Below, in pieces: positions 57,178-64,000 of a stretch of 64,000 bases of DNA. The stretch lies in assembly GCF_964204865.1 (NCBI RefSeq), contig NC_135250.1, forward strand, positions 19,211,395 to 19,275,394. Reading direction: 5' to 3'. The DNA comes from Styela clava. Lineage: Eukaryota > Chordata > Ascidiacea > Stolidobranchia > Styelidae. A program made the translations under genes and the position numbers. Position 1 is the first letter of the stretch; the number at the start of each line of letters is the position of its first letter. The notes beneath the pieces are model-generated. The model was given only the letters and a program-made list of their open reading frames with translations, was not told where the DNA came from and ran no database searches.

Positions 57178-60100
57178 TTTACACCATTTGTTATGTTAGA
57201 TGATACTTCCACCCCCATTATAATGCATTATTGCACTTGCGTTGTTGTTTGAAACCATATATTAATAATCACTAGTAGAAATGTTCTCGAGATGTTATTT
57301 TCATGCTCCATGCAAATATCAAGAACTATCAACGTCATGTTGCTCCCATTAAATAACCATTTATCCATAATTTTATTTATTTATTCTCATCATCTCATGC
57401 ATAAGATGAAATGTTTTTATATTGATTTGTTTTGAAAATCACAACAAGATTGCAGAATTCACAAAGTAGCTAGTCTTCGTCACTTTAAATGCCTAGGGTT
57501 ATGGATGAAAAGTCCACAAGATGTACATTATATGTTAAGATGTTTAAAATTCTCTGAAAGAATTAAGATTATTTCCACTGAATGAAATTTTTCCTCTGTG
57601 TGCCATGTCAGTATCCATTCATTTCTTTTTTTATTGCGTGCCTGGTTTAATTTTTGAGTGCATTTTTTCGACCAATGTGATATTGCTCCTCTGTATATAA
57701 ATCCCAAATGTTATAGGTGATAGCAATTGGCTAGCATTAGCATTGCTCAATTTGTTCATAATGGCGGCCATAAGAATTAGAAGTTTAGGTTTGGACAAAA
57801 TGCTGAAATTTTAATGTAGTTTTGAGCTTTTAGTTGTAAACATATATGACAAGAATCTGCTTTCTATTGTTCTCGACTATCCTGTCTGTACACAGTTACA
57901 TGTATAATAAGTATTTTACATCTTGTGCTTGGTGTACTGGAGTTTTTTTTCTTGTGGATTGGAACCCTGGACTATCAGGGGTGTGGAGTCTCTCTGGGTT
58001 GGCAAAAAATTTTGTCTTCTCAAGATATTGAGTATAATTGCAGTTGGCAGCAAGCTTTCACTTACCTAATCGGCGTAGACTTAATTTTGTGTACTATAAG
58101 CCAATAAATTTAGATTGGATTTCAGATGTGCAGTTCTCCACTGCAGAGTAAGCTGAAATTACTTGTTTTCAGAGTTGCTTATTACGTCACTCCAATCTCG
58201 AGAGAGAATAAATATCTTTTGCCTACTAGCAGTCCCCTCAGAACACAAGTTTCCTGGCAACCTGCAACTATGAATATTCATGCGCCATGGGCAAACTTTA
58301 CTGTAATGGACAGACAGTTTTTCATGGGTAGAATTCTATTGCTAGCTCAACCTACTGGTTTAAAGTCTGATGCTTAGAAAGATTGCATGAATCTCTAAAG
58401 TTCATATCAGAGAGATTTCACTGACAAACAGTAACTAACTTGGATGAATACCTGCTATCCCCAGCAATAAGAAAGACATGCTCGTACCATTCTTATACAA
58501 TAAATAATTCACATAAATACAATTAAAACAACATGAAAGTTTGCACGATTAGAGATTGAAAAATTATTCAGCACCAGCGAGAATTTGCACAAATCAGATA
58601 TCTACCTGGTGATCAATCCTAAAAAAAAACATTTGAACCAACACCAGCAAGCAATTATCATCAACTTAAGTATGGATATTCTCCAAACAGGTAAAAAAAA
58701 TCATACAAATTTGACAGTCATTGGTGCAAGATTGTTACACATAACATCTTGAGTGAATGAGGCAAAAGTTTTAATAGCAATATATTGGTGCAGTAAAATG
58801 AAAAAAAGTGTGTGCAAATTCGAAAAAAACAATGAAATACCAAGAAAAGAGCATTGCAACATTTTAGTACCTCAATGTATGATCACAGTTGGAAAAATAA
58901 TACTGCATATAAAAAATGACAATCAGATAAATTTAATTCCGTATTAAATGATTCATTTTGATTGATATTCTTGTGGAAATTTGAATACATTTTTATTAAT
59001 ATACTACTGCAATCTTGGGTTCTATTTTTATTGACAATATTCATATTTGAAAAAATATTATTTCGATATTTTATTTTTGTACAATATACAGCATTATTTT
59101 TTCAGAAACTAGTCAGTTGAGCACAACATAAAAATTTCTAATGAACAATGCTGATTAATTTGCCATCAAAGATAAATGAAACTAGTTCATATTTTATCTC
59201 AGAGACTAACAATTTGAAAATCCAATCTATTGTATCATACATGAAAAATCTCCATTTACCAAATTCAGTGCGGTTTCACAGAAAGAAAATAACATTTCAT
59301 GAAACACTCCTAATCATAACTGCAGTATTTGTGTGATAAATTAACATTTTATTACGGAATCCATAGAACTACGATTGCAAAGAAAACATAAAAAACGTGA
59401 GGTCCCAATGTGTACAATTTACAAAATATACCAAATCGGTCATGGCACTGCAAATTAAAACTTATTAACAGAAACACTACACACAGTAATCAGTCATCCA
59501 ATAAATTGAAGAATAATAAAGAACAAAAATTGCACATTACCAAATGTAAAATAGGCAGTTTATAGTTCACCAAGCGTTGTTGTGTAGTCGTGCAAACGTA
59601 ATACAGCAGATAAAAATAAATAAACATAATATATGTGATGAAATAATTACAGACACAGTGACGAGCATGCAATATCGAAAAAATATATCCCAAACGACAC
59701 AAAAAAGCAGCGCAGTGGTTAGGGTACTTGGATCAAATTGCATGTAATCTTGAAGAGGGCATTCTTGAAGACTAGTAGAGAGCTGATAAATGCTAGTGAC
59801 ACAAAACATCCATCAGTTTTGTCAATATAGTGAGGGAGGGAGGCATAGACCTCTCGGACTAAGGCCCAGTTCAAAAGAACAAACTGGAAATTTCTTTTCA
59901 ATAGCAATTTTTACAGTAGTTCATCAAACAAATGCTGCATCGCCTGTTAAAAGAAGCATTATGATTAGATAGATGGGATAAGCAGACTAGCATCATCAGT
60001 TACAAGCAAAGGCCAATACAGAAATTGTTCCAGTATATGTCAAACCGGGTAAATTGGAATCTTCCGAACAATATACGCATATAAGCTGAGTTTGAAACTA

Positions 60101-60608
60101 AAAAAAGCTGCCAAACTAAGGGGTCGGCTTATACCCGCATAACTCTGATCGCACTCAAACGAAATGACATTATTCTAACTTAATTTCAACAGCTTCTACT
60201 CGTAGTACGTGTTACGATTTGTAGGGTCTTTTTATATGCAGCCTTATAGTGATTACCAACAGTAAATTTGAATTATAAACTGTTTCTGGTATTGATCATA
60301 ACTTTTTTACATTCAGTGAGGACAAATTCAGTGAATAAACCTCAGAATCACAAGTCTTAGTAATTTCTGAAATTGCCAAAGAAACAAGGGGCAAATAGGG
60401 AAATAATTGAAAAAGGAAAGAGCTGAGCAACAGATGTTGCTCCAACAACAAGAGTAAAAATGACTTTATACCATGTATGAAAATACGATAAATAGATTTA
60501 TTCACTCATCACAAATTTCACGGGGCTATTTCTTCAACCAAACTGACTCTTTTAAGCAACTTCAAACAGGCTGCCATACTATTATATTAATATTATTATT
60601 ATATTTAC
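57178..60608. other. 3' UTRs and intergenic DNA
   Basis: About 3.4 kb between the convergent USP and kinase genes. AATAAA at 58103 (and AATAAAT at about 58500) could end the USP transcript. Several short ORFs (for example 57846-58031, 58126-58377) have no motif or splice support. The minus-strand C-terminal tail exon(s) and 3' UTR of the kinase may lie here but I could not place them. Confidence 0.4.
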
Positions 60609-63600
60609 CAGGTTTGCTTCTATGATAGGCGGCAGTAGCAGTCATCTGCATTTGCAATAGTTCTAATACTCGTCTGAATCTTCTTGAAGGTCCTATTCAA
60701 AATAATAAAAATTTTAGATGCCTGACATATCTCACTCGAAAATAAAAATACCTCAGAGCTATTTAAATCTAAATAAGCGGGGTATTCAATATTCCCTTTT
60801 TTATTCAAATATATGATTCAGTAAAATCAGAATTTATTGAGTAAACAATATCAATATTCAATTCATTCAATATTTTTGTGAAGCAGACTAAGTAAGTACC
60901 GGTATAAAAAAGCACCCCCCCCCCAAAAAAAAAGACCTAAATAATTTGATAATTACTTCTAGGAAACTTAAGAAAATTTACATAACACTTCAACTTCTGT
61001 TTGTGTATGATTGTACACAAAAGTTTCAGTAATCTGAGATGCTTTGCATAAAAGTTATGGTATCTCTAGAACTTGGTACAAATGACCAAGCTACTGTTTT
61101 TGGGTTCACCATAGAAATGGTGGATTATGTTTCCCAATCATATCTGAGCCAACCCTATAAACAAACTTAATGATCAGGGCAGACTATAATTCAACTACAA
61201 TCTGTAATTATGGGCTTCAAAAAAATTGAATCCATAAATTATCCTTACCTGATAACAAAGTGAACGTTATTAAATAAGTTCCCATGGACTGAACGCTACT
61301 TTTTTCTTGTTCACCATTTGGAGGATGACGAATTATATCCACCTGAAACTTGATTGATCGAGTATGAAACATAGATGATGAACCGGAACTTGAAGAACGA
61401 TATTCACAGCGAAATCGTGTAGGAGCGACCATCGAATGAGTAAGGCTTGACATCTGAAACAAAGAAACCAAAAAATGTCAATTAACAGCAATGCACAAAA
61501 AAGGAAAATTGAATGTATTAGGCTTTATTTACTGGTTAAGTTTATACAAATAGGAAAATAATACAAGAGAGCAATGATAAGACATACAAGGTGCCGGTAC
61601 GTAAGGCCTAAGGGCATTGGGTTCGCTGAAAAGATTGGTGGACGAGAGATAAAAGGCGAAATACTGAACAAAAACTAAATAAAATAGAGAAGCAAATTTT
61701 TTGTGAAACACAGGATCGCATTTGACTCGTAGGAAATTGGGAAAAAGACCGATTCAGAAGGATGTGTATCAATATGAAGGTAACTAATTTTGTTGGCCTA
61801 CTTTACATCAAGTTTTGTAAAAGGACGGAAGCCTATGGTCAGGGGGTTTATTCCATTGGATAACACAGACAGTCCCTAAACTAAAATAAGGAAAATCGGA
61901 ATAAAACTATGGCCTAACGCTAACCTGGTACACATACTACAGGAGTATCGAAAAAAGATATATGAAAGTAATAGCCTCTTAGTAGTAAATTTGAGTGATC
62001 CATTAGCTGTGGAGAAAAATTGGCGCTCCCGTAATATGTGCACAAAGATGGCGCACAACCTGAACCCCAGCCTGGTACACATACACTATGTTCAGGTTGT
62101 GCGCCATCTTGGAGCACATACCACGGAGGCTCCGAAAAATTTAGAAAGATGATAGACACTCCTGTGTCAAACCACACAAAATAGTATATGTTTTTAAATA
62201 CTGGTTTCCAGTATAAATCATATTTTGGTTTGACTATCTAATTGCAATCGCTAAAATAGATTATTTTGTTGATTATTCACACTTAATCCAAAATCAATTT
62301 GTGATATAAGACAACTTAATTAATTAAAACATTTCATTTGTATTGAACATCAAGACTGAAACCAATATGAGAGTAAAGCAGCAATGAAGATTTTTCTTGA
62401 AGATATCAAGAAGAGACCATATAATAAAGTGAACTTTGAAAAAACATTTTTGCTATATTTTGCAAAGTAAAATTTGACATATCACAATGATCCTCATGAA
62501 AATACAGAAAAATCATATCTGAATTAAATTTTTAACATGGACATAACGATGGAGGTGAAGCTATTGTTCTGTCAAAATTCAAACATATATTTGAAGAGAT
62601 ATGTCTTTTCCATGAAAAAAATTTGTGAAAAAAGATTATGACATTGAGATTATATAAAACAACAACTCACAGATAAAAATGCATGGACTAACTCTCCTTT
62701 CACGCTATTTAATGTACGATCCTTGAATACGATGGCGAATGGTATTTCATCGCAATGTTCTGTTGAAGAAAACCGGCTGCTTACAAAACTTCCAAACCAG
62801 GAGCGTTTTGACAGTCTAAAATGATAAAATAAAATGAATGACAAAAAGAACATTTTCAGATCTTCGTTATAATTCCAAGTAGACGAAAAGTTTTTTAAAG
62901 TAATTTTTGTGAATCAGCAAATAAAAATTTCATTGCAAATTGCGATCCCACCTTAACCCTTTCCGTGCGGTGGGCACGTATACGTACCAACGACCAAACT
63001 CGCTAGATTGCGGCAGGTACGTTGATGTACTCCACTGTTTTATTTAGCAATCGGTCACAAACTGTTGGTCTAGTTTTTCCGGGTTTTAGTTTATTGATAA
63101 GAAGTCTTCTCCGAGATTAACATAAGCGACAGTAAACCTCGCTTTCGTTTACGAAGGGAATTTTATTTGCGGCGGAACGAGGGAGTGTTTTTGAAATTTA
63201 TGACATATAAAGACATATTATCCCTTCCATCTTCCCACTTCCATCACCAAAGTATTTTAAGTTAGATCACGAAATTGCTACAGCAATATTATGCTATTGT
63301 TTGCCAACCACAAAGCGGTAACAGTAACGGATTTAGCAAATATTTCTATTTTTTATGACGGTTTGAAGTTTCAACTCCCAAGAAAAAAAAATGCCTTTTT
63401 TTCTATCCGGTTTGTGACTCAGACCACCACTTTTAAAAAACCTTTTTTTTTAATCGCCAATCGCAAGATCTTTAAATAAGCTTTACAACGAGCCATCAGT
63501 GGGCAACAGAAGATCATTAGTTTTTCTTTAGTCGATCGATTAGTTGTGGGGGTACAAATGCATAAAATCAGCGTAGCAAATACGATTATTTAATAAAAAA

Positions 63601-64000
63601 TAAAAATCGCATGGAAAGGGTTAAACCCTTCACTTCTTCAAGAATGATCATTTTTTATGTCAAATTTTTTAAATACAATTTCTTATTTGTCAACAATTCA
63701 CTAGAATGACTCTAGTCCATGCTCAGTGAAATTTTGAATGAATATACAACGACAAATATAAAGGGTTAGAGGTGAAATCATTCATTCCTGTAAACATTAT
63801 TCTCCATTATTCTCCGAAGGGTAATAGACCAAATACATATGGCCTCGTATAAACCTACTCATTTAAATTGAATATCAAATTAGAAAGCAGATTCCATTTA
63901 ATTCTCTTATATTCAAATGAATTAACAAGATTCTTATCATTAATTACAATCATAAAGACACTCACTCAGAAGACGAATCTGAACCATTTGTAACATCTTC
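60609..64000 (-). CDS. BRSK: BRSK/SAD kinase, C-terminal exons (partial)
   Basis: Four exons on the minus strand fit in phase: 64000-63966 (5' end off-window), 62815-62671, 61453-61249 and 60692-60609. They encode the BRSK hallmark LSKRSWFGSFVSSRFSS, then VKGELVHAFLS|MSSLTHSM, the KA1-like domain (TRFRCEYRSSS, SIKFQVDIIRHPP, GTYLITFTLLSG) and PSRRFRRVLELLQMQM. BRSK kinases are neuronal AMPK-related Ser/Thr kinases controlling polarity and synaptic vesicles; this C-terminal region binds membranes and regulates the kinase. The kinase and UBA domains must lie beyond the right edge. The last exon either splices on at CCTG|GTAAAT or reads through 17 more residues to a stop near 60554; the latter is a weak end. 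Introns are 556-1,217 bp, longer than elsewhere in the window. Confidence 0.9.
61905..62150. repeat. Inverted-repeat element in kinase intron
   Basis: A perfect 21-bp inverted repeat (62045-62065 and 62090-62110, arm AAGATGGCGCACAACCTGAA plus one base) surrounds CCTGGTACACATACACTA. A second CTAACCTGGTACACATACTA block lies at 61920-61940. The same family occurs at 25085-25155. It lies between exons in the BRSK intron and does not interrupt coding. Confidence 0.7.

Overview
This looks like nuclear DNA of an invertebrate chordate, most likely an ascidian tunicate (inference). It is AT-rich. Its genes have small exons and GT-AG introns mostly of 100-600 bp, and it is crowded with short hAT-type elements. 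Recognisable genes are animal-specific (Rx homeobox, BRSK/SAD kinase, USP19-type deubiquitinase, FAM187-type immunoglobulin protein, tandem-CCCH RNA-binding protein). There is no bacterial-style operon, CRISPR array or rRNA. I built gene models by hand, joining exons only where splice sites and reading phase agree.

Layout. 1-1.9 kb: degenerate repeats, including a tandem pair of palindromic MITEs. 1.9-3.7 kb (+): three-exon gene for an unrecognised basic protein. 4.2-5.9 kb (-): FAM187-like membrane protein. 5.9-9.8 kb: repeats, including one hAT MITE inserted in the target-site duplication of another, then a possible small gene. 10.5-13.1 kb (-): two-exon gene for a long, disordered, RS-rich protein with an exact 60-bp triplication. 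13.1-30.5 kb: about 17 kb with no gene I can support, holding two related inverted-repeat elements, a hairpin, a tandem duplication and a tRNA-like head.

30.6-32.9 kb (+): Rx homeobox gene. 34.1-37.9 kb (+): eight-exon gene with four C-x8-C-x5-C-x3-H fingers and a GC-AG intron. 38.9-42.6 kb: a hAT MITE and, 19 bp further on, a full-length hAT transposon with a perfect 8-bp duplication and a broken transposase. 43-50 kb: more MITEs and a small two-exon minus-strand gene (170 aa, possible beta-trefoil). 50.5-51.2 kb (+): an 83-aa secreted-peptide gene with a 20-bp internal exon. 54.7-57.2 kb (+): intronless USP19-type deubiquitinase with a MYND finger. 60.6-64.0 kb (-): C-terminal exons of a BRSK/SAD kinase, whose kinase domain lies beyond the right edge.

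The genes do not form a pathway. Rx and BRSK are neural, the CCCH protein points to mRNA control and USP19 to protein turnover; this reads as ordinary gene neighbours. I found no clear new multi-gene system. The most unusual items are the 83-aa secreted peptide, the 170-aa small protein, the four-finger CCCH protein and the nested or adjacent hAT insertions.
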